NCBI GenBank assembly: GCA_937875805.1
Contig: CALFHG010000122.1
Location: forward strand, 1-21,334
Direction of reading: 5' to 3'
Origin: an uncultured Nitrosopumilaceae archaeon
GTDB taxonomy: Archaea; Thermoproteota; Nitrososphaeria; Nitrososphaerales; Nitrosopumilaceae
Length of the DNA stretch: 21,334 bases
The notes under the pieces were generated by a model. That model searched no databases, had not been told where the DNA came from, and was given only the letters and a program-made list of their open reading frames with translations. A program made the position numbers and the translations under genes. Positions 1 through 6,495 of the stretch are shown here, in pieces. Position 1 is the first letter of the stretch. Every line of letters starts with the position of its first letter.

Positions 1-117
1 GGAACAATATCAATTCCAAAACAGTTTAGAAAGTATATGGACATTCAAAAAGGTGAATATGTTAAGGTAATTCTTGGAAAAGATCGATTGTTGGTAAGAA
101 AAGTAACTATTTCTTAA
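1..117 (+). CDS. AbrB/MazE/SpoVT-like DNA-binding protein, C-terminal part
   Basis: The reading frame is open from the first base of the window and ends in TAA, giving the last 38 residues of a protein whose start lies outside. The peptide begins GTISIPKQFRKYMDIQKGE and runs on through VKVILGKDRLLVRKV. The 'isIPKqfRkymdikkGeyv' pattern followed by a beta strand with charged residues is typical of the swapped-hairpin AbrB/SpoVT fold, which in archaea occurs in small DNA-binding regulators and antitoxin-like proteins. It converges on the next gene with a gap of only 4 bases. The fold call rests on a short fragment, and no target can be inferred. Confidence 0.55.
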   Translation, partial: GTISIPKQFRKYMDIQKGEYVKVILGKDRLLVRKVTIS

Positions 118-121
118 TTAG

Positions 122-508
122 TTATTGTTGTTTTTGTGCTATTTTGATGGATTGATATGTCCATTCTCGGCCAGTTCTAGTTCTATTTACCCTACCTTTT
201 GTAGTAAATCGTGACAAGTATGTCGAAATAATACTAAGTTTTACAGGTTCATTATATTCATCCTCATATTTCTCAAGAATATTCGTTGAGGTAAATTTGC
301 CCATTGGGAAGAATTTATCAACAATATTCCAAATTTTAGAACCTGTCGAATCCATGTTTGTTGGTATTTGTTCTTCTTCAATATTCATCAAATCCATCAT
401 TTCAAATATTTTGAGAATTTTATCTTTAGTGACATTGCCTTCTAATTTGATGTCATATCGTGCACCATCAGAGTCTTCCATATCTATTCGAATACGTTTT
501 TTAGCCAT
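122..508 (-). CDS. conserved-type protein of unknown function next to the origin, possible winged-helix end
   Basis: This is a 128-residue protein with an ATG start and no signal peptide or membrane segment. I do not recognise a named family. The first ~35 residues (MAKKRIRIDMEDSDGARYD onward) look like a beta-rich segment followed by a helix. Residues ~60-122 look like a small helix-turn-helix or winged-helix domain: helix (SKIWNIVDKFFPMGKFTS), helix (TNILEKYEDEYNE), recognition-like helix (KLSIISTYLSRFTTKGRVNR) and a terminal strand (GREWTYQSIKIA). That matches the 'yLsRf..kG.v.R.r.gr.w.Y' shape seen in archaeal winged-helix proteins. It is transcribed away from the putative origin, so its promoter lies inside the origin region. 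A DNA-binding role is inference from fold and position only. Confidence 0.7.
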   Translation of the reverse strand: MAKKRIRIDMEDSDGARYDIKLEGNVTKDKILKIFEMMDLMNIEEEQIPTNMDSTGSKIWNIVDKFFPMGKFTSTNILEKYEDEYNEPVKLSIISTYLSRFTTKGRVNRTRTGREWTYQSIKIAQKQQ

Positions 509-667
509 CTTTGAGATCTAATTGATTGGATGTTAACAGTTGAAATGATCCCAGAATATTTGTTAACTAAGTGGTTTGTTAACATTGACTGCCTGAACCA
601 CGCCTAGGTTGTTTTTTGTTATTAACAACTAATCTATAATTATCTCTCCTTATTAGGATATTTTCGT

Positions 668-689
668 GCCTGGAGTGGAAATAAGAGGG
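668..689 (+). repeat. ORB-like repeat 1
   Basis: GCCTGGAGTGGAAATAAG followed by AGGG. The copy shares GAGTGGAAATA (673-683) with two others in this intergenic region and has the terminal G-run expected for contact by the Orc1/Cdc6 winged helix and AAA+ module. It lies in the same orientation as repeat 2, with the cores 61 bases apart, close to six helical turns. Confidence 0.7.
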
Positions 690-728
690 TAGATTTGAGA
701 TATTCACAGTGTTAACATCCACCTTAAC

Positions 729-750
729 GCCTAGAGTGGAAATAAAGGGG
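729..750 (+). repeat. ORB-like repeat 2
   Basis: GCCTAGAGTGGAAATAAA followed by GGGG. This is the closest of the three copies to the archaeal ORB pattern (TGGAAA core plus G4). It is a direct repeat of copy 1: 18 of 22 positions agree by eye, including the leading GCCT and the GAGTGGAAATA core at 734-744. Confidence 0.7.
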
Positions 751-829
751 TTAAAATGGGTTTTTTCAAACATTTCTTAACACCAAATTAACAATTTTGT
801 TAACTCATATCTAATTTAGGATTAAACCC

Positions 830-854
830 ACACACCAATATTTCCACTCTATCT
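830..854 (-). repeat. ORB-like repeat 3, inverted
   Basis: Read on the minus strand it contains TAGAGTGGAAATATTGG and continues into a GTGTGTGG run, so it keeps the 11-base core (plus-strand 839-849) and a G-rich end, though less regular than copies 1 and 2. It is inverted relative to them and sits at the edge of the AT-rich tract. Inverted outer ORBs flanking an unwinding element are common in archaeal origins. Confidence 0.6.
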
Positions 855-955
855 TTTTCTTTATTTTTTTTTAATAGAAAATCTAAATCTAACTAAAAAT
901 AATTCATTACAAACTAAACTACAACTACTATTCTATACTATACTCTCTTAATTCA
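851..955. other. AT-rich, strand-asymmetric tract, probable duplex-unwinding element
   Basis: The tract is about 80% A/T and begins with a pyrimidine run (851-872, including T9 at 864-872). Its plus strand has a single G (877), and CTA occurs at 883, 889, 893, 914, 919, 925, 928, 933 and 938. It lies between the inverted ORB-like repeat and the cdc6 start, the expected place for an unwinding element. CTATACTATAC (933-943) could also act as the TATA element of cdc6. Assignment as an unwinding element is by analogy. Confidence 0.5.
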
Positions 956-985
956 GATGTAGTTGTGTTAATGTTGAGAAGAAAT

Positions 986-992
986 GAAGGTG
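986..992 (+). promoter_or_regulatory. ribosome binding site deciding the cdc6 start
   Basis: GAAGGTG lies 7 bases before ATG at 1000 and overlaps or abuts the alternative GTG at 994. Normal Shine-Dalgarno spacing therefore favours the ATG. Confidence 0.5.
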
Positions 993-999
993 TGTGAGT

Positions 1000-2202
1000 A
1001 TGTCTGATCCGATAGATGACTTACTTAATGCAGCTGAATCTGGAAAATCAATTATTAAAAATCGTGATATTCTTCATTTTACATACATCCCAGATATTAT
1101 CTTACATAGAAAATCTGAACAAGAACAAGTTACACAATCTCTATTACCAATTCTAAAACAATCAAGACCATCAAATCTTTTAGTATATGGAAAACCTGGA
1201 ACTGGTAAAACTTTGGTAGTAAAAAAAGTATTATCTAAAATTCAAGAAAGAGTTGAGAAATCAAAATTTCCAATTAAACTAGTATATTCTAATTCAAAAG
1301 AAGAGACAACATTATACGGATTATTAGTCAGTCTAGGCAGGCAATTGGACCTAAATGAGAAAGAATTACCCACAACTGGGCTTGCTATTAGTGAGGTATT
1401 CAAGAGACTTCTTGCTAAAATTGATGAGGGAAAACTTAACGCAATTTTTGTAATTGATGAAATTGATTATCTAGCCCAATTAGTAGCAAAAACAGGAAAG
1501 GACATTCTATACCAATTAACTAGGGCAAACGAGCGTCTTACTCAAGGCTCATTAACTCTGGTTGGAATTTCAAATGATCTAACATTCAAAGAAAAATTAG
1601 ATCCCAGAGTAATCAGTAGTCTGGGAGAAGAAGAAGTTGTCTTTACCAATTATGATGTTGAACAGATTAAAAAAATACTTGAAGAGAGAATTGTTGAATC
1701 ATTTATTGAAAATTCAGTGGAAGAACCAGCCCTAAATCTCATTGCTGCTCTTGCTGGAGGAGAACATGGAGATGCTCGACGAGCAATCGATTTACTTCGG
1801 GTAGCAGGAGAACTCGCTGAGCGACAACAATCAGACAAAGTTACGGCTGAACATGTTAGAGAAGCCACTCAAAAAATGGAAGAAAACAAAGAAGAAAAAT
1901 CTCTCAAATCATTCCCACTTCACGAAAAATTAGTCCTTATTTCAATAATGAAGGCAAATGGCTCTTCTACTGGTGAGATTTACTCTTCTTACAAAAATCT
2001 CTGTAAAACAATTGGGAAAGATGAACTTACTCAAAGAAGAATTACACAAATGCTTAGTGAAATCGAGTTATCTGGATTAATATCTGGAAGATTGATTCAT
2101 CAAGGAATTCATGGTAGGACAAAAAAATACAAACTTACAATATCATCTGAAATGATAAAAAAGACATTCAAAGATGATCTAAGTTTGCAAGACATTGTCT
2201 AA
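1000..2202 (+). CDS. cdc6: Orc1/Cdc6 replication initiator
   Basis: AAA+ initiator that binds origin recognition boxes and helps load MCM. About 400 residues is the usual archaeal length. Numbering from the ATG at 1000: Walker A GKPGTGKT at 64-71, Walker B IFVIDEID at ~149-156, a sensor-1 strand ending in GISND, and a sensor-2/lid region with the hallmark GGEHGDARRAIDLLRVAGE. The last ~90 residues (from ~LHEKLVLISIM) form the DNA-binding winged helix. A GTG at 994 would add two residues, but GAAGGTG (986-992) is better spaced for the ATG. The putative origin lies immediately upstream and the replicative polymerase small subunit gene converges on it with a 24-base overlap. Only one orc1/cdc6 gene is in view; whether it is the only one in the genome cannot be told. 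Confidence 0.96.
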   Translation: MSDPIDDLLNAAESGKSIIKNRDILHFTYIPDIILHRKSEQEQVTQSLLPILKQSRPSNLLVYGKPGTGKTLVVKKVLSKIQERVEKSKFPIKLVYSNSKEETTLYGLLVSLGRQLDLNEKELPTTGLAISEVFKRLLAKIDEGKLNAIFVIDEIDYLAQLVAKTGKDILYQLTRANERLTQGSLTLVGISNDLTFKEKLDPRVISSLGEEEVVFTNYDVEQIKKILEERIVESFIENSVEEPALNLIAALAGGEHGDARRAIDLLRVAGELAERQQSDKVTAEHVREATQKMEENKEEKSLKSFPLHEKLVLISIMKANGSSTGEIYSSYKNLCKTIGKDELTQRRITQMLSEIELSGLISGRLIHQGIHGRTKKYKLTISSEMIKKTFKDDLSLQDIV

Positions 2203-3624
2203 ATTAGAACTATAATTCTCATGGAAGACTTGGAAAGTTTTCAAATTAACAATTATAGCAATACCTGGATTTGGAGTCATTCCAACACTTGCCTGAAAAG
2301 GCGTCTGTTTTTGCCAAGAACCAGAATTTACCAACAAGATTCCTTTGTACATATCCAATTGGGCTCTGTGAACATGACCTACATGAAAGATATCTGGAAT
2401 GTCCTGAATTACCAAAAGATCCTCCATTTCAGGCGCAATTGGTGTTTGACTACCATAAATTGGACTAAGATGTCTTGCTTTGAGAAGATGTTTCATAACA
2501 TTAGTAGGCCTGTCATAACTAAGACCAGGTGTAGTCTTTACAATATCATCTATACTTTGTCCATGAAACATTGACACAATAACTCCATTTAATGAGACTA
2601 CGGCTGGATTGCCAACCATTATCACATTTTCCCTCTCCCATAATCCTGAATTATATTTTTTAGGAATTGCCGGTTGCGGTAATGCTCTTCTACCAGGATC
2701 ATGGTTTCCTGGCATTATGATGATTTTCACATTTTTAGGGATTTTGTCAATCAAATCCTCTGCTTTTTTTAATTGCTCTTGTATTGTCTGGCAAACTAAT
2801 TCTTTATTTTGATTTGGGTATATTCCAACACCATCTACTATATCTCCACCAATTAGGACAAATCGAATTTTTCTTGCAACTGGATCTGGACTAGATATCC
2901 ATGATACAAAATCTGAAAATTCTTCTTCCATAAAATATTTACTTCCAATATGCAAGTCAGATAGAAAGACTGCATATGCATCACTTTCTGACTTGTTTTT
3001 TGCTTGATCTGGAATATCTGGAAAAATTAAATCCTTGATGATATATCCTGAGTTTTTAGCAGAACCTACCCTTGCCATAACAAATTGATCCATTAATAGA
3101 GTTCCAGCAGTTTTTTGCAATTCCTCATCAAAAATAATACCTTCAAACGAGCCTGAAGGATCCTCAAGAACTATCTTTGTGATATTTCTCTCAGAATTTC
3201 TAATAGTGACCAGTCCACACACATACAAATCATCATCAATTTTTGCATTTTTTAGAGATGCTGCAGATTTTAGTAGTTTTGATTCTGGTCTATCTGAGAT
3301 GATTCGTTTAAGCTTGTTAAAACGACTAGAAAACATGGCATTGTACCCTTTGACCCCCTCTCCAGATGTAATCTTACTAGTTGGGTCTGATAATATTTTG
3401 ACTTCGCTTTGTAACGATAAATCTTCTTTAATTCCAAGATATGTTTCTAAATCATCTTGATTAATTTGAAATAATTTTTGTCTTGTCTTCTCCCTTACTA
3501 TTTCTTTGATGATTTTTTCTAATTTTTTAACATCTACATCTTCCAAGATTTTAAAAGCATCAGGATGTATCTGAAATCCCTTGTTTAATGCATAGTTTAA
3601 CGCAAAGGAGATTTCCTTTTTCAT
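2179..3624 (-). CDS. polB: DNA polymerase D (Pol II) small subunit DP1
   Basis: Small subunit of archaeal PolD, a replicative polymerase; this subunit carries the Mre11-like 3'-5' proofreading exonuclease. The calcineurin-like phosphoesterase motifs appear in order: DLHIG at ~223-227, GGDIVDG at ~259-265, PGNHDPGRR from ~305 (GNHD 306-309), an HGQS block and GHVHRA at ~416-421. All metal ligands expected for an active exonuclease seem present. The N-terminal ~70 residues are helical, followed by an OB-fold-like segment (~115-210). The start is ATG at 3624. Its 3' end overlaps cdc6 by 24 bases in convergent orientation. The large subunit DP2 is not in the window. The divergent spoIIM-like gene begins 55 bases away, so the two share a promoter region. 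Confidence 0.95.
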   Translation of the reverse strand: MKKEISFALNYALNKGFQIHPDAFKILEDVDVKKLEKIIKEIVREKTRQKLFQINQDDLETYLGIKEDLSLQSEVKILSDPTSKITSGEGVKGYNAMFSSRFNKLKRIISDRPESKLLKSAASLKNAKIDDDLYVCGLVTIRNSERNITKIVLEDPSGSFEGIIFDEELQKTAGTLLMDQFVMARVGSAKNSGYIIKDLIFPDIPDQAKNKSESDAYAVFLSDLHIGSKYFMEEEFSDFVSWISSPDPVARKIRFVLIGGDIVDGVGIYPNQNKELVCQTIQEQLKKAEDLIDKIPKNVKIIIMPGNHDPGRRALPQPAIPKKYNSGLWERENVIMVGNPAVVSLNGVIVSMFHGQSIDDIVKTTPGLSYDRPTNVMKHLLKARHLSPIYGSQTPIAPEMEDLLVIQDIPDIFHVGHVHRAQLDMYKGILLVNSGSWQKQTPFQASVGMTPNPGIAIIVNLKTFQVFHENYSSNLDNVLQT

Positions 3625-3643
3625 ATTAAAAAATATCCTCTGG

Positions 3644-3653
3644 TTTAATTAAA
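3644..3653. promoter_or_regulatory. palindromic TATA element between polB and the spoIIM-like gene
   Basis: TTTAATTAAA is a perfect palindrome in the 55-base gap between the divergent genes. Its centre is ~25 bases from the polB ATG (minus) and ~31 bases from the TTG of the plus-strand gene, so one box could position transcription in both directions. Inferred from spacing. Confidence 0.45.
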
Positions 3654-3679
3654 TCTGCGCCTACACCAACCCTCAAATA

Positions 3680-4240
3680 TTGTTCGTAAAATATGGCATT
3701 GTGAATAAAGTTAGAATAATTATATTTTTTATATTTCTGGGGCTTTTTGCAGCTGCATATCAAATTGGATCAATGTCTACTGTTAGTGAAGAAGAAGCAA
3801 AAGCCTTCATGGCAGAATTTGAAGAACTTGTTTTAGATATTGATGCCTTTGGAATCTTTATTCATAATTTGACTATTTCACTTCCAATGTTTATTCCAGG
3901 ATTTGGTGTTGTATGGGGACTTTTTTCTGCTTGGTCTACTGGATTTGCTTTTGCTTCAATAGCACTAATTACACCACAAATTGCTGAAATTCCTCCACTT
4001 TCAATTCTTTTCTTAACTCCATTTGGATTAATGGAATTAGTTGCATACTCTTTTGGAATTTCTAGAAGTTTTATTTTGATTAGAGCAATAGTTAAAAAAA
4101 TCGACTTGGTTCCACTTGTAAAACCAACACTAATTGAGATTGGAATTGTTGTAGGTCTTCTTTTGGTTGGAGGTTATTTAGAATTTTACATGATAGAAAT
4201 GGCTCAAAAAGAAGGTCTATTGGATATATCTGGAGTCTAA
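3680..4240 (+). CDS. SpoIIM-like (stage II sporulation protein M family) membrane protein
   Basis: 186-residue integral membrane protein with about four or five hydrophobic segments: ~10-28, ~60-78 (FIPGFGVVWGLFSAWSTGF), ~80-98, ~105-122 and ~150-170. The pattern of an early helix, an extracellular acidic loop, then '..N...s.pmfipG.G...g......tG' and 'fGl.El.ay..gis.s' matches the SpoIIM family found widely in archaea, where it has no sporulation role and its function is not established. The start is uncertain: TTG at 3680 is the longest, and GTG at 3701 would remove seven residues without losing the first helix. The next gene is in the same direction but has its own TATA box, so it is probably not in an operon. 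Confidence 0.75.
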   Translation: MFVKYGIVNKVRIIIFFIFLGLFAAAYQIGSMSTVSEEEAKAFMAEFEELVLDIDAFGIFIHNLTISLPMFIPGFGVVWGLFSAWSTGFAFASIALITPQIAEIPPLSILFLTPFGLMELVAYSFGISRSFILIRAIVKKIDLVPLVKPTLIEIGIVVGLLLVGGYLEFYMIEMAQKEGLLDISGV

Positions 4241-4292
4241 ATTTTCTAATTACCTATTGATTTGCCTAATCAGTCTAAAATAATTTAGTAGT

Positions 4293-4302
4293 AAATTATA
4301 AA
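4293..4302 (+). promoter_or_regulatory. TATA box for the secreted cupredoxin-like gene
   Basis: AAATTATAAA is centred ~27 bases before ATG at 4325, the spacing of a leaderless archaeal transcript. It supports ATG 4325 rather than the TTG at 4319 as the start. Confidence 0.5.
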
Positions 4303-4324
4303 CCAAATTAAACTAAAATTGATC

Positions 4325-5218
4325 ATGAAGGCAGCCTTTACACTATTAGCTTTACTTGTAGTTTCATCAGGATATTTTGTAAATGAATCATTTGCAGAAG
4401 TTTCTGAAAATCAAGCATTTCTCTTAGAAGGTTCTGGCTTTGCAGTAACTGAAGAAATCATCAAAATCTCAGAAATTGATATAGGATTATCTTCTCAAAA
4501 ACAGAGCGGAAGTACAATTAACTTTCTTACAGAAGACGGTTTTATCACATTAAATGACAAAGAATTTTTAATTTCTAATTTAGACGGTAAATTTTTGCGT
4601 GAAGGAAAATATATTCGAATAAACGGCGAAATTGAAAGTTCAAGTGGCTTTGATACATCAATTAGCTTTTTTGGAAGATTAGTTGAAGAAAGTAAAGATG
4701 CATCAATCTATGGTTTTACTGGTAGAATAACTACATCGGATGACACCTACAAAGTGATTTACACTACAAAATTATCTTCACTTTCTAAAATTGATATTAT
4801 CACTACAGAATCTAAAACATCTGATGATTCTGCAATCCATATTCTTCTTTATTCATCTGTACAAAAAACCGCCGATGATATAACACCTGGAGTAAATTCT
4901 GCAATCCATCTACGATTCTTTTCACAAGATAGAATTTCAATTGAACCTGGTGCTTCAATTACAATAGTAAATGATGATCTTGTATCTCATAGTATTCTAA
5001 GTGGTAAAGAAAATTCTGATCGTTATATTCAATATACTGCTGATGGTAGAATCTCAACAGGAGAAATCTTACCTGGAGAATCAACTACAATAACTTTCGA
5101 TGATGCAGGATTCTATAGACTATATGATCCTGATTATCAATGGATGGGTATTGTAGCTTATGTATTTCCAGCTTCTGATAGTCTAACTTTTGGTAAAGGA
5201 CAAAACTTAGGAAACTAA
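4325..5218 (+). CDS. secreted protein with C-terminal degenerate cupredoxin-like domain
   Basis: 297 residues from ATG 4325. A clear signal peptide (KAAFTLLALLVVSSGYF, cleavage probably after SFA at ~24) sends it outside the membrane. Residues ~25-190 are beta-rich and not recognised. From ~200 on, the protein resembles the plastocyanin-like domains abundant in thaumarchaea: '...ISIEPGASITIVNDD' then LVSHSILSG, 'GEILPGESTTITFDDAGFYRLYDP' and a final strand (WMGIVAYVF). A type 1 copper site needs two His, one Cys and usually Met. Here one His is in the expected place, but the Cys is absent and the second His is replaced in the YDPDYQWM stretch, so mononuclear T1 copper binding is unlikely. No membrane anchor follows. 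It ends 4 bases into convergent cbiE. Confidence 0.7.
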   Translation: MKAAFTLLALLVVSSGYFVNESFAEVSENQAFLLEGSGFAVTEEIIKISEIDIGLSSQKQSGSTINFLTEDGFITLNDKEFLISNLDGKFLREGKYIRINGEIESSSGFDTSISFFGRLVEESKDASIYGFTGRITTSDDTYKVIYTTKLSSLSKIDIITTESKTSDDSAIHILLYSSVQKTADDITPGVNSAIHLRFFSQDRISIEPGASITIVNDDLVSHSILSGKENSDRYIQYTADGRISTGEILPGESTTITFDDAGFYRLYDPDYQWMGIVAYVFPASDSLTFGKGQNLGN

Positions 5219-5928
5219 TTTTCCCACTGCCATCTATAATTCATGTATGAATCAAGACTGACTTGATTAAACACCATTACAGATAAATCAGAAAATTCTT
5301 TTCCTTCCAAATCTTTTACTGTACCCTCAAAATTTGTCTCATTTTTAGTAGTTATTGCCTCAAAAACATGAACTTTCATTTTATCTGTCTCAAAATTATG
5401 TTTTCTGAGATAGATTGCTATTTCAGAAGGCATGAAATGTTTGTCTGGTTGTTTTGGCCAAGGCCTTGGTACCAAAATTACACTAAAACCATCAATCAAT
5501 GCTTTTTGTAATTCTAATTTCTTATCTTCAATAGGAGTTGTAACATGCATTGTAATTACTTTGGATTTATCAAGAGGAATTTTTGCTCTTGATGCTGCAA
5601 CTTGAATTGAACTAATGCCTGGAATAATCTCAACTTTTCCAAAAATCTCTATTAATCTATCAACAACTTCAGATTCTGAAAAATTAACATCACCAGTAAA
5701 TGGAATTACTAGTGTTCTATCTCCAAGTTTTGGAAGAATTTTTTGATAAGACTCTTCTTGATTGTTCATTGTGATTTCATACACTTCTTTTCCTATAATC
5801 AAATCTTCTATTGTTTTTAGTGTGTATTTGTAACCGATTATTACATCACAATTCTGAACTATTTCTTTAACAATTTCTGTTACATATTTTGGAGAACCAG
5901 GTCCAACGCCTACAGCATATACTTTCAA
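5215..5928 (-). CDS. cbiE: cobalt-precorrin-7 C5-methyltransferase CbiE
   Basis: 237 residues, usual for a free-standing CbiE. It belongs to the SAM-dependent tetrapyrrole methylase family: N-terminal GVGPGSPKYVT (7-17), a D..IGYKYTL strand-helix, a central GDVNFSE segment (the GDP-loop equivalent) and EIIPGISSIQVAASRAKIP (~100-118), the signature that binds SAM and precorrin. CbiE methylates C5 of cobalt-precorrin-7 in the anaerobic route to the corrin ring of cobalamin, which ammonia-oxidising archaea make. CbiT, often fused or adjacent in other organisms, is not seen here. The start is TTG at 5928, only 2 bases after the stop of the upstream gene, so the two are probably cotranscribed. No better start exists upstream because of that stop. 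The CbiE assignment over other methylases of the family is fairly but not fully certain. Confidence 0.85.
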   Translation of the reverse strand: MKVYAVGVGPGSPKYVTEIVKEIVQNCDVIIGYKYTLKTIEDLIIGKEVYEITMNNQEESYQKILPKLGDRTLVIPFTGDVNFSESEVVDRLIEIFGKVEIIPGISSIQVAASRAKIPLDKSKVITMHVTTPIEDKKLELQKALIDGFSVILVPRPWPKQPDKHFMPSEIAIYLRKHNFETDKMKVHVFEAITTKNETNFEGTVKDLEGKEFSDLSVMVFNQVSLDSYMNYRWQWEN

Positions 5929-5930
5929 TT

Positions 5931-6422
5931 TTATTTTGTAAATTTCTGTCTGTCTTTAATATATTGCACAAACGGCTCCCAATCTACTTTCATGTATTTT
6001 GTAGGCTCTTTTGCAGGATATTTTACCCAATCTTGGGCTATTGAATACTGAAATTTCTCATCTTTTCCATCTTTTTGATACTCTAATTGTAATGAACTCC
6101 CCCAATCTTTTTCTGTAAAACTGATACTAGAAATATCATCAAAATTTATTTCTATATTTCTATCATCTTCACAATCATTCATCAAATCTTTTTCATTATA
6201 CCCGTCATGACGAATCATTGTATTTTTTGATTTGATAAAATTAATTACTTGTCTCTGAGTGATGGCTTTCCACCAATTCATTTTAGATTCTGTCTTGTGT
6301 ACAAACATCAAATGTTTGTCTGTAAGTACTAGCATGCCTTCTTTGCCTCCAATTGAAAAGAATTTTTTAGATTCTCTCCATACTGAAACTAAATGTGCCT
6401 GAATCTTTTCATCAGGTTGCAT
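5931..6422 (-). CDS. protein of unknown function, possible PH/GRAM-like fold, upstream of cbiE
   Basis: 163 residues, soluble, no signal peptide. I do not recognise a named family. The early part (GGKEGMLVLTDKHLMFVHK, ~25-44) has the beta-hairpin look of PH/GRAM-like domains ('g.l.lTd.rl.f'). Residues ~88-118 (the INFDDISSISF segment and the following strand) continue that pattern: 'i.l..I.siS...' then a strand with LQLEY. The last ~40 residues hold a Trp- and Lys-rich helix ending in VQYIKDRQKFTK. It is the first gene of a two-gene unit with cbiE (2-base gap). A link to cobalamin synthesis is suggested only by that coupling. Confidence 0.7.
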   Translation of the reverse strand: MQPDEKIQAHLVSVWRESKKFFSIGGKEGMLVLTDKHLMFVHKTESKMNWWKAITQRQVINFIKSKNTMIRHDGYNEKDLMNDCEDDRNIEINFDDISSISFTEKDWGSSLQLEYQKDGKDEKFQYSIAQDWVKYPAKEPTKYMKVDWEPFVQYIKDRQKFTK

Positions 6423-6465
6423 GTTTGTTAATTTATTTGACTTTGTTAAAAATCAATACAATTAG

Positions 6466-6473
6466 CTTTTAAG
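6466..6473 (+). promoter_or_regulatory. TATA-like element for the exported cyclophilin gene
   Basis: CTTTTAAG is centred ~27 bases before the TTG at 6496, consistent with a leaderless transcript beginning at that codon. Confidence 0.35.
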
Positions 6474-6495
6474 TGAGATTTTATGGAAAAAATTA

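Larger units (their letters stand above)
532..804. repeat. cluster of GTTAAC / TTAAC words in the origin
   Basis: The palindrome GTTAAC occurs at 532, 562, 578, 711 and 799. TTAAC with another leading base occurs at 621 (ATTAAC), 723 (CTTAAC), 776 (CTTAAC) and 787 (ATTAAC). At this base composition fewer than one GTTAAC would be expected in 485 bases. The words flank and interleave with the ORB-like repeats. Their role is unknown: binding sites for another initiation or chromatin protein, or promoter elements of the flanking minus-strand gene. Confidence 0.5.
509..993. other. putative chromosomal replication origin (oriC)
   Basis: This 485-base non-coding stretch lies between the 128-residue gene (minus) and orc1/cdc6 (plus). 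It contains three repeats sharing the 11-base core GAGTGGAAATA, two direct (673-683, 734-744) and one inverted (839-849). The direct copies are followed by G-rich ends (GAGGG, AGGGG), as in archaeal origin recognition boxes, which combine a TGGAAA-type core with a G string. It also holds nine TTAAC words (533-804) and a very AT-rich tract (851-955) suited to duplex unwinding. Archaeal origins usually lie beside orc1/cdc6, which is the arrangement here. The repeats and base composition are seen directly; origin activity is inferred. The region must also carry the promoters of both flanking genes. Confidence 0.75.

Noticed and set aside
579-773. 64-residue minus-strand open frame inside the origin region
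   Set aside because: It covers the ORB-like repeats, has no recognisable composition or motif, and its sequence is better explained by the repeats.
994-999. GTG at 994 as the start of cdc6
   Set aside because: It would place the GAAGGTG ribosome site too close or overlapping; ATG 1000 has proper spacing. Not excluded, only less likely.
4275-4288. Short inverted repeat CTAAA-ATAA-TTTAG upstream of the secreted cupredoxin-like gene
   Set aside because: Arms of five A/T-rich bases are expected by chance in this DNA.
4319-4324. TTG at 4319 as start of the secreted protein
   Set aside because: The TATA box distance fits ATG 4325 and the signal peptide is complete from there.
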